64,000 bases of DNA from assembly GCA_948614045.1 (NCBI GenBank), contig CAPFSK010000001.1, positions 62,001 to 126,000 on the forward strand, in the 5' to 3' direction. The first letter of the stretch is position 1. Each line of letters starts with the position of its first letter. The position numbers and the translations under genes were made by a program. Below the pieces are notes generated by a model, which worked only from the letters and a program-made list of their open reading frames with translations, searched no databases and was not told where the DNA came from. This DNA is from an uncultured Candidatus Saccharibacteria bacterium. Lineage in GTDB: Bacteria > Patescibacteriota > Saccharimonadia > Saccharimonadales > Saccharimonadaceae. Below, one piece after another: positions 53,150 through 61,927 of the stretch.

Positions 53150-53162
53150 TGACTATTGGTCA
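53150..53162. promoter_or_regulatory. Operator 1, TGACTATTGGTCA
   Basis: Imperfect palindrome TGAC-nATTn-GTCA upstream of the -35 at 53172. Confidence 0.75.
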
Positions 53163-53171
53163 TAAAATGTC

Positions 53172-53200
53172 TTGACAGAAAGGTTTTATAGATGTAGAAT
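53172..53200 (+). promoter_or_regulatory. Promoter of the MMPL exporter operon
   Basis: TTGACA (53172-53177), 17 bp, TAGAAT (53195-53200), placed exactly between two TetR-type operators. Confidence 0.85.
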
Positions 53201-53214
53201 GATACACAGAAAAC

Positions 53215-53227
53215 TGACTATTGGTCA
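53215..53227. promoter_or_regulatory. Operator 2, TGACTATTGGTCA
   Basis: Identical 13-mer to operator 1, lying just downstream of the transcription start, 65 bp away. Confidence 0.75.
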
Positions 53228-53262
53228 GAAAATAAGCGTAAAAGTTAAGAAAAGGAGAAAAA

Positions 53263-55326
53263 ATGCGCAAAATAAGCGATTTTATTTGTCGACATCGCTG
53301 GGCGATTGTGCTTGGATCGTTACTCTTGATGATTCCGGCGTTGTTTGGCTATATCGCGACGAAGGTAAATTATGATCTTTTAGTCTATCTGCCGTCCGAC
53401 ATTGAGACGATCAAAGGTCAGGAGATTATGACCGAAGAATTTGGGACGGGGGCGTTTTCGATTGCAGTATTGGAAAATATGCCAGCAAAAGAAACGCTGG
53501 AGCTGGAAGACAAAATTCGCGGCGTCGAAAGCGTAAATCAGGTGCTCAGTCTAGCGGATTTAACTGGAACGGCAATTCCGATGGACTTCTTGCCGAGCGA
53601 GATACGTGAAAAAGCAACACATGACAATACTCAACTGATGATTATTACGTTCGCAAACGGAACGAGCGACGAGGCAACGTTAGCAGCAGTTGAAGAGATT
53701 CGTGAGATTACGGGTGAGAGTTGTTTAATCGGCGGGATGAGCGCGATGGTGCTGGATACGAAGATTCTGTTCAATAGTGAGACGATTCTGTATGTCGGAA
53801 TTGCAGTAGTATTGTCGCTCATTGTATTGTTACTATGTTTGGATTCATTCGTCGTGCCATTCTTGTTGCTAGGGAGTATCGGTATCGCGCTACTATTTAA
53901 CATGGGGACAAATATTTTCCTGGGCGAGATTTCCTATATCACGCAGGCGATTAGTGCGGTGTTGCAGCTTGGCGTGACGATGGATTTTTCAATTTTCTTG
54001 TATCACAAATACGAAGCGGCGAAGAAAAATGAAAAAGATAAACTCAAAGCCATGAGTATGGCAATTCGCGAGACAGCAAGTTCGGTCGTCGGGTCGGCGT
54101 TGACGACTTTTGCGGGATTCTTAGCGCTCTGTACGATGAGCTTGACATTAGGTACGGATATCGGAATTGTGATGGCAAAAGGCGTGGTGTTGGGCGTCGT
54201 ATGCGCGATTACGACTTTCCCGGCTCTACTACTAGTCTGCGATAAATGGATCGAGAAGACGCGACATAAAGTCTTGATTCCAGAGTTCAAGAAGGTGACG
54301 GAGTTTATCGTCGAAAAGCGAAAAATCATTCTGACAATTTTCCTAGTCTTGCTAATTCCAGCATATATTATTCAGGGCAAGACGGAAGTGTATTATAAAC
54401 TCGATTCGTCGATTCCGGAAAGTTATGAATATACGCAGGCGATGACTAAACTCCGCGAAGATTATGGGATGGAATCGCAAATGATGATTTTGACGCGTAG
54501 CGAGACGAGTAATGCAAACGTCAATGCGATGACACACGAAATCGAAGGCTTAGACGGCGTAGACGCAGTAGTTGGTTCAAGTCTACTTTCCGACTATGGG
54601 ATTTCAACGGAAATTTTGGGCGACGAGCTGCGAGACGTAATGGAGACGGAAAATTATTCAATGATGTTAGTTCTGTCGAATTATGGAATTGCGACGGACG
54701 AATTAAACGAGCAGATTGCGCGAATCAATGAGATTGTCGATAGCTATGATGACGGCGCGATAGTGGCAGGCGAAGGACCGCTGATGAAAGATTTAGTTGA
54801 AACTTCGGATCGGGATTTTACGAATGTGAATTTCGTGTCGATTGGTGTGATTTTCGTTATCATGGCGTTAGTCCTAAAGTCCATTTCCCTGCCGGTACTT
54901 TTGATGGCGGCGATTGAGTTTGCGATTTTCCTGAATCTCGGAGCGGCGTTCTTGACTGGCACGGAGATTCCATTCATTGCGTCAATTGTAATCGGGACGA
55001 TTCAGCTTGGGGCGACAATTGACTATGCGATTCTGCTAACGACGAAGTATCTCGAGGAGCGACAAAACGGCAAAGCAAAAATCCAAGCAGCAAAAACGGC
55101 ACTAGGAAGTTCGATTCAGTCGATTTTCGTCAGTGCGATGTGCTTCTTCGGAGCGACGATTGGCGTGGGATTGTTTTCGCAGATTGATATGATCGGGTCA
55201 CTATGTACACTGATTGCGCGCGGAGCGATTATAAGTATGGCGATCGTTGTAACGGTCGTAACGGCACTGCTCGTGTCGTGCGACGGGTTGATTCGGAAAA
55301 CAACGTTAGGTTTTAATAAACGATAG
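53263..55326 (+). CDS. MMPL/RND-family exporter
   Basis: 687 aa. Two halves each with one helix, an exported porter loop and five clustered helices: ISDFICRHRWAIVLGSLLLM, VVLSLIVLLLCLDSFVVPFL; second half IILTIFLVLLIPAYIIQGKT, VSIGVIFVIMALVLKSISLP. GVTMDFSIFLYHKYEAAKKN and GATIDYAILLTTKYLEERQN are the paired helix-4-type motifs with Asp residues that carry protons. Exports lipids or drugs; substrate unknown. Shine-Dalgarno AAAGGAG. Forms an operon with the 55336 gene under the divergent TetR. Confidence 0.93.
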   Translation: MRKISDFICRHRWAIVLGSLLLMIPALFGYIATKVNYDLLVYLPSDIETIKGQEIMTEEFGTGAFSIAVLENMPAKETLELEDKIRGVESVNQVLSLADLTGTAIPMDFLPSEIREKATHDNTQLMIITFANGTSDEATLAAVEEIREITGESCLIGGMSAMVLDTKILFNSETILYVGIAVVLSLIVLLLCLDSFVVPFLLLGSIGIALLFNMGTNIFLGEISYITQAISAVLQLGVTMDFSIFLYHKYEAAKKNEKDKLKAMSMAIRETASSVVGSALTTFAGFLALCTMSLTLGTDIGIVMAKGVVLGVVCAITTFPALLLVCDKWIEKTRHKVLIPEFKKVTEFIVEKRKIILTIFLVLLIPAYIIQGKTEVYYKLDSSIPESYEYTQAMTKLREDYGMESQMMILTRSETSNANVNAMTHEIEGLDGVDAVVGSSLLSDYGISTEILGDELRDVMETENYSMMLVLSNYGIATDELNEQIARINEIVDSYDDGAIVAGEGPLMKDLVETSDRDFTNVNFVSIGVIFVIMALVLKSISLPVLLMAAIEFAIFLNLGAAFLTGTEIPFIASIVIGTIQLGATIDYAILLTTKYLEERQNGKAKIQAAKTALGSSIQSIFVSAMCFFGATIGVGLFSQIDMIGSLCTLIARGAIISMAIVVTVVTALLVSCDGLIRKTTLGFNKR

Positions 55327-55335
55327 GAGAGATTT

Positions 55336-56832
55336 ATGAAAAAATATCAGAAAAATATTATGGGGGTAGCGATTATGGGGATGATGGCGCTAGTACCAAC
55401 TGGAGCGACTTATGCGCTATCGCAAGACGAAACGGTTTACGCGAAACTTGGCAGCGATGGTGCAGCTTACGAAACATCAGTCGTTGAGCATTTAAAAAAT
55501 GACAAGAAGGACTACCAGTTGTTCGACCGGACAAGTTTGCGCGACATCGAGAACCTAAACGGCTTCGAGAGTTTCATGGTCGAGGACGGTAAAGTAATCT
55601 GGAACGCAGATGGGAAAGATATTTATTATAGCGGAAAATCACAAAAAGAGTTGCCCGTGCAAATGTCTGTGACTTACAAAATGGATGGCGAAGCAAAAAC
55701 ACTAGATGAAATCATTGGCAAGTCGGGGAGTTTTGAAATTAGTTATAAGTTCAAAAACTTGTCGAAAGCTGGCGATATGTACACGCCATTTGTCGCGGCG
55801 CTCGCTACGACCTTCAAAGAAGGTGCAGTGTCGGGACTTGAAGTTTCAAATGGCAAGGTCGAAAGTAATGGACGGACGCTTGCGGTGGCGGCAGTAGCGG
55901 CGCCAGGACTATATGAAAGTTTAGGAATTGAGGAGCTAAAAGGTTCAGACGAAATTGTCTTAAGATTTGAGACGGAAAAGTTTGAAATGAGCGACGTCTA
56001 TACGGTCGTGACACCAAAATTACTCGATAGCGAAGATCTGAAGGTTTTTGCGGAGCTTGATACTTTGTCGGAGAGTGCAAATGTACTTGCGAATAGTAGT
56101 AGACAATTAGTAAACGGAAGTGCGAGCTTGAATGCTGGACTGAGCGAACTGCGCGCCGGAATTGTAGCAGCAAAGCAACAAATGGGGGCGTTCGCGACAA
56201 ATATCGATAACGCTACAATGGCGCAGATTAAAAGTGCGGCTGTAGCTGGAGCGGAACAGGCTGTCGAAGCGAAGCGCGCGGAGATCGAAGCAGGAGTTAA
56301 CGCGCAATTAGCTGGAAGTCCGGAGCTGCTGAATGCGTTACATTTGCAAGCCGAGGCGATGTGCAGCGCACAGATTGGCGGAGCAATATGCCCAGACGCG
56401 CAGATACAAGCGGTTGAAGCGCAGCTAGTTGCCGGAATTAAAAATCAATTGGTCGAAAGTTCAATGTTGATTGCAAAACAGACCGCCCGCGAAACTGCGA
56501 GCGCAACAGCGGAGCAGGTCGCAACACAAGTCGCCGGTACGATTCAAGCGAAGGTTGCACCGGCAGTAGCGGGAGCTTTAGATACGATTCTGGGCGGAGT
56601 AGATAGGCTCGTACAAGGTGCTGGAGAGCTGAACGCCGGGATGACGAAGTTCGACCAAGAAGGTATTCAGCCGTTAGCGAATTTTGTAAATGGTAAGATA
56701 AAAGTAACGGCAAACAAAGTCGAGCGGCTATTGAAATTGTCGGAGGATTATCAGAGTTATGCTGGTATCGCCGATGATGCGGAAGGCGAGACGAAATTTA
56801 TCTTGATGATCGAAGGCAAGAAGGCGGAGTAA
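55336..56832 (+). CDS. Secreted coiled-coil partner of the MMPL exporter
   Basis: 498 aa. Signal peptide (GVAIMGMMALVPTGATYALS), a beta-rich part (PVQMSVTYKMDGEAKTLDEI, GSFEISYKFKNLSKAGDMYT) and a long helical stretch with Ala/Gln repeats (ANVLANSSRQLVNGSASLNA, GLSELRAGIVAAKQQMGAFA) as in YhgE/Pip-like and MmpL-associated envelope proteins. No C-terminal membrane helix. 10 nt after the exporter stop with AGGAG. Probably an exported subunit or adaptor. Low-level uncertainty on family. Confidence 0.78.
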   Translation: MKKYQKNIMGVAIMGMMALVPTGATYALSQDETVYAKLGSDGAAYETSVVEHLKNDKKDYQLFDRTSLRDIENLNGFESFMVEDGKVIWNADGKDIYYSGKSQKELPVQMSVTYKMDGEAKTLDEIIGKSGSFEISYKFKNLSKAGDMYTPFVAALATTFKEGAVSGLEVSNGKVESNGRTLAVAAVAAPGLYESLGIEELKGSDEIVLRFETEKFEMSDVYTVVTPKLLDSEDLKVFAELDTLSESANVLANSSRQLVNGSASLNAGLSELRAGIVAAKQQMGAFATNIDNATMAQIKSAAVAGAEQAVEAKRAEIEAGVNAQLAGSPELLNALHLQAEAMCSAQIGGAICPDAQIQAVEAQLVAGIKNQLVESSMLIAKQTARETASATAEQVATQVAGTIQAKVAPAVAGALDTILGGVDRLVQGAGELNAGMTKFDQEGIQPLANFVNGKIKVTANKVERLLKLSEDYQSYAGIADDAEGETKFILMIEGKKAE

Positions 56833-56847
56833 TTTTACTAGTCGAGG

Positions 56848-56880
56848 AAATCTCCGTCATAGCGGTGGCGGAGATTTTTT
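56848..56880 (+). terminator. Terminator of the MMPL operon
   Basis: aaatctccg/cggagattt plus TTTT, between convergent genes. Confidence 0.85.
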
Positions 56881-58537
56881 AAACTAAGTCGGAGTTGAGA
56901 TAGTAATAGTACTCAAGAAGTTCCGGTGAATAATTTTTGACTACGGCGAGGGCTGGGTGCTTGGTTTTCTCGTCAATCTCGCTATGCGACGGGACGATCA
57001 GCATGCGCGTAATGCCGATTTGCTCGACGAAAGCTGGATTGTGGCTCACCATAATAATCGTACCGGTGTAATCTTTGAGGTTTTCGCCGATGATTTTCTG
57101 AGTTTCGGGATCAAAGTGATTCGTCGGCTCATCAAGGATAATAAGATTGGCGCGCTGGAGCAAGATCTTGCAAAGTGCGACCCGAGCTTTCTCGCCGGGC
57201 GATAGGACGGCGACTTTTTTATACGCGTCGTCATCATAAAAGAGAAAATTGCTAAGCATGCCACGGAGCTCCGTATCGGTAAAATCGTAACTCTGGACGT
57301 TCTCAAGAATCGTGCGGCGCTCATCAAGAATTTCAAGCTCCTGTGCGTAGTAGGCGATAGTAGTATTTTGATTCAGGATTACCGAACCCTCACTAGGCGT
57401 CAACTCGCCAACAATGAGCTTCAATAGGGTCGACTTACCAACACCGTTTTCGCCGACGATGAGAAACTTCTCGCCACGCGTGAGCGAAAAATTAAGATGA
57501 TCGTAAAGTAAATGATCAGGTTTGTAGCCGAAAGATAAGTTTTGAACTTCGAGCGGTACTTTGCCGCCGACTTGAGCGGGGGTAATGCGCATAGCGACAC
57601 GAGCATATTCCTGTTCGCGCGTACCAAGCTGCTCAAGTTTCTTCGCGAGGACTTTTTCGCGTTGATGACCCATGCCGATGAGTGCAGTATTAGAGCGTTT
57701 AGCAGCGCGGGCGCGAGCAACGAATTCGCTAAGACGTTTAATTTCTCGTTCCTGCTCCGTAATCCGAGCATCCTCGGCAGCCTTTTCTTCGGCGTATTGT
57801 CGACGAAAGTCAGCATAGTTCCCTTTGTAGACTTTCATTTTGTGGGTAGTTTTATTCACGAAAAGAGTTTTGTTAGTAACAGTATTTAGGAAGTCGATGT
57901 CGTGTGAAATTACCAATACCATACCACGATAATTGCGCAGGTAATTTGCCACGAAACGCTTAGTCTCGACGTCGAGGTGATTAGTCGGTTCGTCGAGCAA
58001 CAAAAGTCCGGCGTTTTCGAAAAGCACGCGGGCGAAAGCGACTTTTGATTTCTGGCCACCGGAAAGTTCGCGCATTTTTTGATCAACGAGGTCAGAAAGA
58101 TGCATTTTGTCGAGAATTTTTAGTAGCTCATAATCAAAATTCGCGAGGTCATAAGAGTCGATCAAGTCTTGCAGTTCTGTAATTCGGTTAAGAATCTTCG
58201 CACTATCAGGATATTTGGCGAGTTTTTCGTATTCGTCGTTAAGTTGCGCTTGGAGTTCATCGACTGGACGGCCGGCAGCAACATACTCCCAGACCGTAAT
58301 ATCATCATGTTCGGGCGGAATAATAATTTCCTGTGGAAGATAGCCAAGACGGAGACTAGGAAGTTCAATCTCGCCGGAATCAAGTTCTTGCTCGCCAAGA
58401 ATAATCCGGAAAAGGGTCGTCTTTCCGGCACCATTAACGCCAACAATGCCCGCCTTATCTTGCGGATCGAGACGAAAATTACAGTCATCATAGATGACTT
58501 TCGTACCATAAGCAAGATGGAGGTGGGAGGCGTTCAT
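56879..58537 (-). CDS. ABC-F family ATPase
   Basis: 552 aa, two ABC cassettes and no membrane helices. Walker A GIVGVNGAGKTTLFRIILGE and IVGENGVGKSTLLKLIVGEL; signatures LSGGQKSKVAFARVLFE and LSPGEKARVALCKILLQ; Walker B LLLLDEPTNHLDVETKRFVA and LIILDEPTNHFDPETQ; the inter-domain linker is basic (RARAAKRSNTALIGMGHQRE). ABC-F proteins act on the ribosome (EttA/Uup/resistance-type). Subclass not assigned. TATAAT 6 nt before the ATG. Confidence 0.95.
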   Translation of the reverse strand: MNASHLHLAYGTKVIYDDCNFRLDPQDKAGIVGVNGAGKTTLFRIILGEQELDSGEIELPSLRLGYLPQEIIIPPEHDDITVWEYVAAGRPVDELQAQLNDEYEKLAKYPDSAKILNRITELQDLIDSYDLANFDYELLKILDKMHLSDLVDQKMRELSGGQKSKVAFARVLFENAGLLLLDEPTNHLDVETKRFVANYLRNYRGMVLVISHDIDFLNTVTNKTLFVNKTTHKMKVYKGNYADFRRQYAEEKAAEDARITEQEREIKRLSEFVARARAAKRSNTALIGMGHQREKVLAKKLEQLGTREQEYARVAMRITPAQVGGKVPLEVQNLSFGYKPDHLLYDHLNFSLTRGEKFLIVGENGVGKSTLLKLIVGELTPSEGSVILNQNTTIAYYAQELEILDERRTILENVQSYDFTDTELRGMLSNFLFYDDDAYKKVAVLSPGEKARVALCKILLQRANLIILDEPTNHFDPETQKIIGENLKDYTGTIIMVSHNPAFVEQIGITRMLIVPSHSEIDEKTKHPALAVVKNYSPELLEYYYYLNSDLV

Positions 58538-58554
58538 TCAATGATTATAACATA

Positions 58555-58736
58555 ATAAATAGCGAAATAAAGCTGTAGCGAAGAACGACAACAGTATACA
58601 GAAGGTCTAGCTATTGCAAGACCCGACACAGAAGTTCGGATAGCTTGTGACGGGGCAACTTCAAGGGAACTATCGACAGACAAGAGGCTGGCGACACTTA
58701 ATTTTGTTATAAAAGACCAAAACGCATATCGACTTC
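58555..58736. other. Non-coding, possibly structured intergenic region
   Basis: 182 bp with no ORF. Contains short complementary segments: ggtct/agacc around 58594-58613 and gaagtt/aacttc around 58630-58661. It does not match tmRNA, RNase P RNA, SRP RNA or 6S RNA as I know them. Could be an unrecognised RNA gene or a decayed gene. Confidence 0.3.
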
Positions 58737-59270
58737 TTATTTTAGAGATGCATCCATTTTCGCTATAATTTCCTTGCAGAATTGTTCTAATATTTCAGCC
58801 TCATTGATGAACTCGCTTAATATTTTCTCCATATCGTTGTCAAAGGCGGCGTTAATATCGTATTTATCCCACAATACCGCCCTGCCATCATCTGTTATTG
58901 CTATCACGCCGTGCGCCGGGAGATTACGAAGTATAGATAATTTGCCTTTCGGTTTCGCGATGACCCCCACTTTTTCAGCAATCTTGTCAAGTTCCTCTAA
59001 TTTTTTACCAAAAGTTAAACTGGAAAGCTCGCATTTTTTACCATCGCCATTAATATATTCTGTACTGGACATCTTATAATCAGTACTCAACGTGGCTCGC
59101 GATATAATATAGCCAACTTGGATATTCATTTCATTGGCCATGTTTACTATAACGCCAGTACAATACCTAGCAATCTCATAGCTGGCAACATCGATGGGCG
59201 ATATAGCGTGCCGTATAGCATTAGCAACAGCTTCAATGGTGTTCTTTTGTGCTCTAGCATTTATCATCAT
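58737..59270 (-). CDS. Hypothetical protein, 177 aa
   Basis: Helical soluble protein: AQKNTIEAVANAIRHAISPI, IDVASYEIARYCTGVIVNMA, then a middle GKLSILRNLPAHGVIAITDD and an acidic helical end FINEAEILEQFCKEIIAKM. No recognised domain. Two neighbouring ATGs (59270, 59267) with GAGAGTGA upstream. Isolated between the ABC-F gene and a tRNA. AT-richer than its neighbours, so it may be acquired. Confidence 0.65.
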   Translation of the reverse strand: MMINARAQKNTIEAVANAIRHAISPIDVASYEIARYCTGVIVNMANEMNIQVGYIISRATLSTDYKMSSTEYINGDGKKCELSSLTFGKKLEELDKIAEKVGVIAKPKGKLSILRNLPAHGVIAITDDGRAVLWDKYDINAAFDNDMEKILSEFINEAEILEQFCKEIIAKMDASLK

Positions 59271-59368
59271 TCACTCTCGTAAACTTTTAATCCTTAATAT
59301 GATGCCGTTTTTAGAATAATAACTGATTGATTTTTAGTAATACTCTTATTTCAGTTGATGCCACTCTA

Positions 59369-59383
59369 GTACGCCCGACAGGA
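59369..59383. repeat. 15 bp copy of the tRNA-Arg 3' end
   Basis: gtacgcccgacagga is identical to 59566-59580, the 3' end of tRNA-Arg(CCG); the two copies are 197 bp apart in direct orientation. Looks like an attachment-site remnant. Confidence 0.6.
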
Positions 59384-59426
59384 AACTTCGCTCTCTTCGT
59401 TCGCTCAGCGCTCGTCGTCGGCTCTA

Positions 59427-59454
59427 AAAATCTAAAGCAAACTTTAGATTTTTC
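59427..59454. terminator. Perfect 12 bp hairpin
   Basis: aaaaatctaaag/ctttagattttt with loop caaa, inside the segment between the two copies of the tRNA end. Confidence 0.6.
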
Positions 59455-59528
59455 TCACGCTCCTTCTCGCTACGAACCTAGCGCTACGCGCTTCGATTCT
59501 TTTCCTATCGATTGATATTAATCAATAT

Positions 59529-59562
59529 AACTTAAAAATAAACTAAAGTTTATTTTTAAGTT
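59529..59562 (-). terminator. Terminator of tRNA-Arg(CCG)
   Basis: Perfect 16 bp stem aacttaaaaataaact with its complement, loop aa, directly 3' of the tRNA. Confidence 0.8.
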
Positions 59563-59563
59563 A

Positions 59564-59640
59564 TGGTACGCCCGACAGGATTCGAACCTACGACCTTTGG
59601 TTCCGGAAACCAACGCTCTATCCAGCTGAGCTACGGGCGC
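59564..59640 (-). tRNA. tRNA-Arg (CCG anticodon)
   Basis: 77 nt with CCA encoded. Acceptor GCGCCCG/CGGGCGT, anticodon loop TTCCGGA on stem TTGGT/ACCAA, T loop TTCGAAT. Confidence 0.95.
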
Positions 59641-59680
59641 ATATGACGTATATTATTATACCACACTCCCCTGAGACTTG

Positions 59681-60001
59681 CTATGCGGCTTTCTTTTTCT
59701 TCTTTGGCAAAGGCGTAACGGCCTCGACTTGACGAATGATTTCGCGCGCGAAGTCAGCGTTGTCGATATCGAGGATGTAATGCGGTTTCGCGCCTTGATA
59801 CGGAGCGCCGATTTTGGCGTCTTGCATCTGCCTCGCAATACAATCCAGCTGTTTGATAAATACAGTGTTATCGCAAACCGTAATCACTGGCTTATCGTTG
59901 ACATAGATCATGTATTCGCCGAACATTTTGCGATAGCGAATGTCGCCAACGCCCTGCAGTTGTTCGCAAACATATTCAATAAAACTTAAATCAGTTGCCA
60001 T
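59681..60001 (-). CDS. TfoX N-terminal domain protein
   Basis: 106 aa: YRKMFGEYMIYVNDKPVITV is the TfoX_N core, then KPHYILDIDNADFAREIIRQ and a Lys-rich tail PLPKKKKKAA. Related to the competence regulator TfoX/Sxy N-domain, which often occurs alone. In CPR bacteria that take up DNA a link to competence is attractive but unproven. TATAAT 7 nt before the ATG. Confidence 0.88.
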   Translation of the reverse strand: MATDLSFIEYVCEQLQGVGDIRYRKMFGEYMIYVNDKPVITVCDNTVFIKQLDCIARQMQDAKIGAPYQGAKPHYILDIDNADFAREIIRQVEAVTPLPKKKKKAA

Positions 60002-60009
60002 ACTATATA

Positions 60010-60480
60010 TTATATACTAAGTTCGACATATCCAGAGAACCAATCTTCAAAACCATCAACCGAAGTATAAGCCGCGGCATCTTCGTCACTATCGGCTTCG
60101 AGAAAATCAACAACTCGTCCGTTATGAAAAATTGCGAAGCTGGGATAGAATTTCAGGTCTGGGATAATATTACTATCTTTGATAGTCGAAAAACTAATTT
60201 CATAAAACTTAAGTGGATATACCCCAAGGAAAACGTCGAGATTCTTTTCGAGATCAGCGGAAGCCTGGCAGGCGGGTTGCGAGATAAAAAGTCCAAAGGA
60301 TTTTTGTCCGTCGATAAGCGATTGTAATTCATCAATATTGATATCCTGAACCTCGGCAGAACCGTAATATTCGGAGCTAAGGGCAAATTTATAACTACGG
60401 GTTAACATAATAATTGCGAAAGCCACTAGAATAACAGCAAAACTAGCTGCGATAATAATGAAGTTGCGGCGGGTTTTCAT
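60010..60480 (-). CDS. Membrane-anchored thioredoxin-like protein
   Basis: 156 aa. N-terminal anchor (FIIIAASFAVILVAFAIIML), then a thioredoxin-like fold with FGLFISQPACQASADLEKNL and a cis-Pro segment LKFYPSFAIFHNGRV. The expected CxxC is reduced to a single Cys, so it is more likely a thiol-binding or structural relative than a full oxidoreductase. Its start overlaps the stop of the rhodanese-like gene (ATGA). Confidence 0.75.
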   Translation of the reverse strand: MKTRRNFIIIAASFAVILVAFAIIMLTRSYKFALSSEYYGSAEVQDINIDELQSLIDGQKSFGLFISQPACQASADLEKNLDVFLGVYPLKFYEISFSTIKDSNIIPDLKFYPSFAIFHNGRVVDFLEADSDEDAAAYTSVDGFEDWFSGYVELSI

Positions 60481-61199
60481 TCGGCCTCGATTTCGGTAAG
60501 AGTTGAAAAGTCAATATCGTGATATGGGACTTTCCAAAAATCGTAGACCGTCTCACTGTTACGTTCAGCTTTCACTGCGACATTATGCTCGCCATCGTAG
60601 TACCAGTGGCCACCAACATTATAGATTTTGTCCGCATCCCAACCAAGTGAAACGAGGAGGTTCTTCATCGCACCAGCGTAACCGCCACCACCGCACATCA
60701 GGAGAATATATTTATCTTTCGGGAAAAGGTCTTCGAGAATTTGGAGTGATTCAGCATAGTTCGGAGTATAATTCCCTGCGCCGTCATCCGTAAAAAGTGC
60801 GGCGCCAGTATAACTTTCACCGACTTCGTTGGGAAGACCGGTAGGATTAATAATGTATGGATAGGGTACGATTTCAAAGCCATCAATAAACCCGGAAAGG
60901 TAAGAATCGCCGCCGATCGCTTCATAATTTCCCGGGTCCTTAAGCATGCGTAGGTCGCGATAAACTGCGTCGTCACGTCCGAGATAGTGGTCAATCGTCG
61001 ATTCGTTGATATTTTTATCAATACCAAATTGGCTACCGCGGATACCCTCAGCAAGTTCAGGGGCAGGAAGCCCACTGTTAGAAACGGTTTCAGTTTTGCG
61101 CTGCGTAGTTAATAATGATAAGACGATTGTGACGCAAATCATTACGATAATGATAGTAGCGATGATAATTTTGCTAATTTTAGAGCGTGGTTTATCCAT
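60477..61199 (-). CDS. Membrane-anchored rhodanese-like protein
   Basis: 240 aa from MDKPRSKISKIIIATIIIVM (61199; TATAAT 6 nt upstream). After the anchor and linker comes a rhodanese-like domain whose active loop reads LLMCGGGGYAGAMKNLLVSL, with the catalytic Cys in CGGGGYAG, and NVGGHWYYDG near the end. It sits outside the membrane and could transfer sulfur or bind persulfide. Paired with the thioredoxin-like gene, suggesting exported thiol chemistry. Confidence 0.8.
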   Translation of the reverse strand: MDKPRSKISKIIIATIIIVMICVTIVLSLLTTQRKTETVSNSGLPAPELAEGIRGSQFGIDKNINESTIDHYLGRDDAVYRDLRMLKDPGNYEAIGGDSYLSGFIDGFEIVPYPYIINPTGLPNEVGESYTGAALFTDDGAGNYTPNYAESLQILEDLFPKDKYILLMCGGGGYAGAMKNLLVSLGWDADKIYNVGGHWYYDGEHNVAVKAERNSETVYDFWKVPYHDIDFSTLTEIEAE

Positions 61200-61252
61200 G
61201 GTTATATTATAGAGCATAAGCGGGTGGAGAGGTAGTATAATGTAAGTATATT

Positions 61253-61927
61253 ATGGCAAATATGATAGTTTTTATGGGAATAGTGACGTTTTTCATGTTT
61301 GTGGCGGTCGGAGCTTTATGGTTATTCGGTAATAACGGCATCGACAGGTTACGCCATCCTGAAGAATGGAGCAGCGCTGGCAGTTCTGGTGAAAGAATGT
61401 TATACAATACACTATTGCGAAAGTTCCAGATTCCCGAAAAATACATTTTAAGAAACGTTTATATTCCGACCAAGGATGGCGGCACGTCAGAAATTGATAT
61501 TTTAGTGGTGTCGGAAAAAGGTATCCTGGTGTTTGAATGTAAAAACTACGCAGGCAATATCTATGGTGACGCACAAAAACCAAAATGGATACAATATTTG
61601 GGAGGAAAACGAAGCTATTTTTATAATCCTTTTATGCAAAACCGCGGGCATGTAAAGCATCTACGTACTTTCTTATCTAACTACAATATACCAATAATAC
61701 CTTTCGTAACAACTATCTCGCGCGGCAATTGGAAGATTAAAAATTTTGGCCAAGAAGATTATCTGTTAGGGTATAATTGTCATCTGAAGGATATTCTCGA
61801 TAAGTATAAGAGGTTAGATGTAATGATACGGAATGCTGATGATATTTTAAAGGCTCTAGCGCCGTTATCGCGCCCAGATAAAGAAATCCGCCAAGCACAC
61901 ATTGCACGAGTACAACATAAACAATAA
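61253..61927 (+). CDS. NERD-domain protein with membrane anchor
   Basis: 224 aa. One N-terminal helix (MIVFMGIVTFFMFVAVGALW), then the nuclease-related NERD domain: SSGERMLYNTLLRKF-like GERMLYNTLLRKFQIPEKYI, TKDGGTSEIDILVVSEKGIL, VFECKNYAGNIYGD (Asp and Glu-x-Lys of the nuclease core). The core is intact, so DNA cleavage is possible. TATAAT 11 nt upstream. Confidence 0.85.
   Translation: MANMIVFMGIVTFFMFVAVGALWLFGNNGIDRLRHPEEWSSAGSSGERMLYNTLLRKFQIPEKYILRNVYIPTKDGGTSEIDILVVSEKGILVFECKNYAGNIYGDAQKPKWIQYLGGKRSYFYNPFMQNRGHVKHLRTFLSNYNIPIIPFVTTISRGNWKIKNFGQEDYLLGYNCHLKDILDKYKRLDVMIRNADDILKALAPLSRPDKEIRQAHIARVQHKQ

Noticed and set aside
58555..58736. tmRNA, RNase P RNA or SRP RNA in the intergenic region
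   Set aside because: None of the conserved cores I know (tRNA-like end, P-RNA CR motifs, SRP tetraloop region) could be found.
59385..59480. Sequence near tRNA-Arg with tcgctc/cgtcgtcgg motifs as an intergenic copy of the palindromic elements
   Set aside because: Resemblance is limited to short CG-rich words; no matching arms or core could be aligned.
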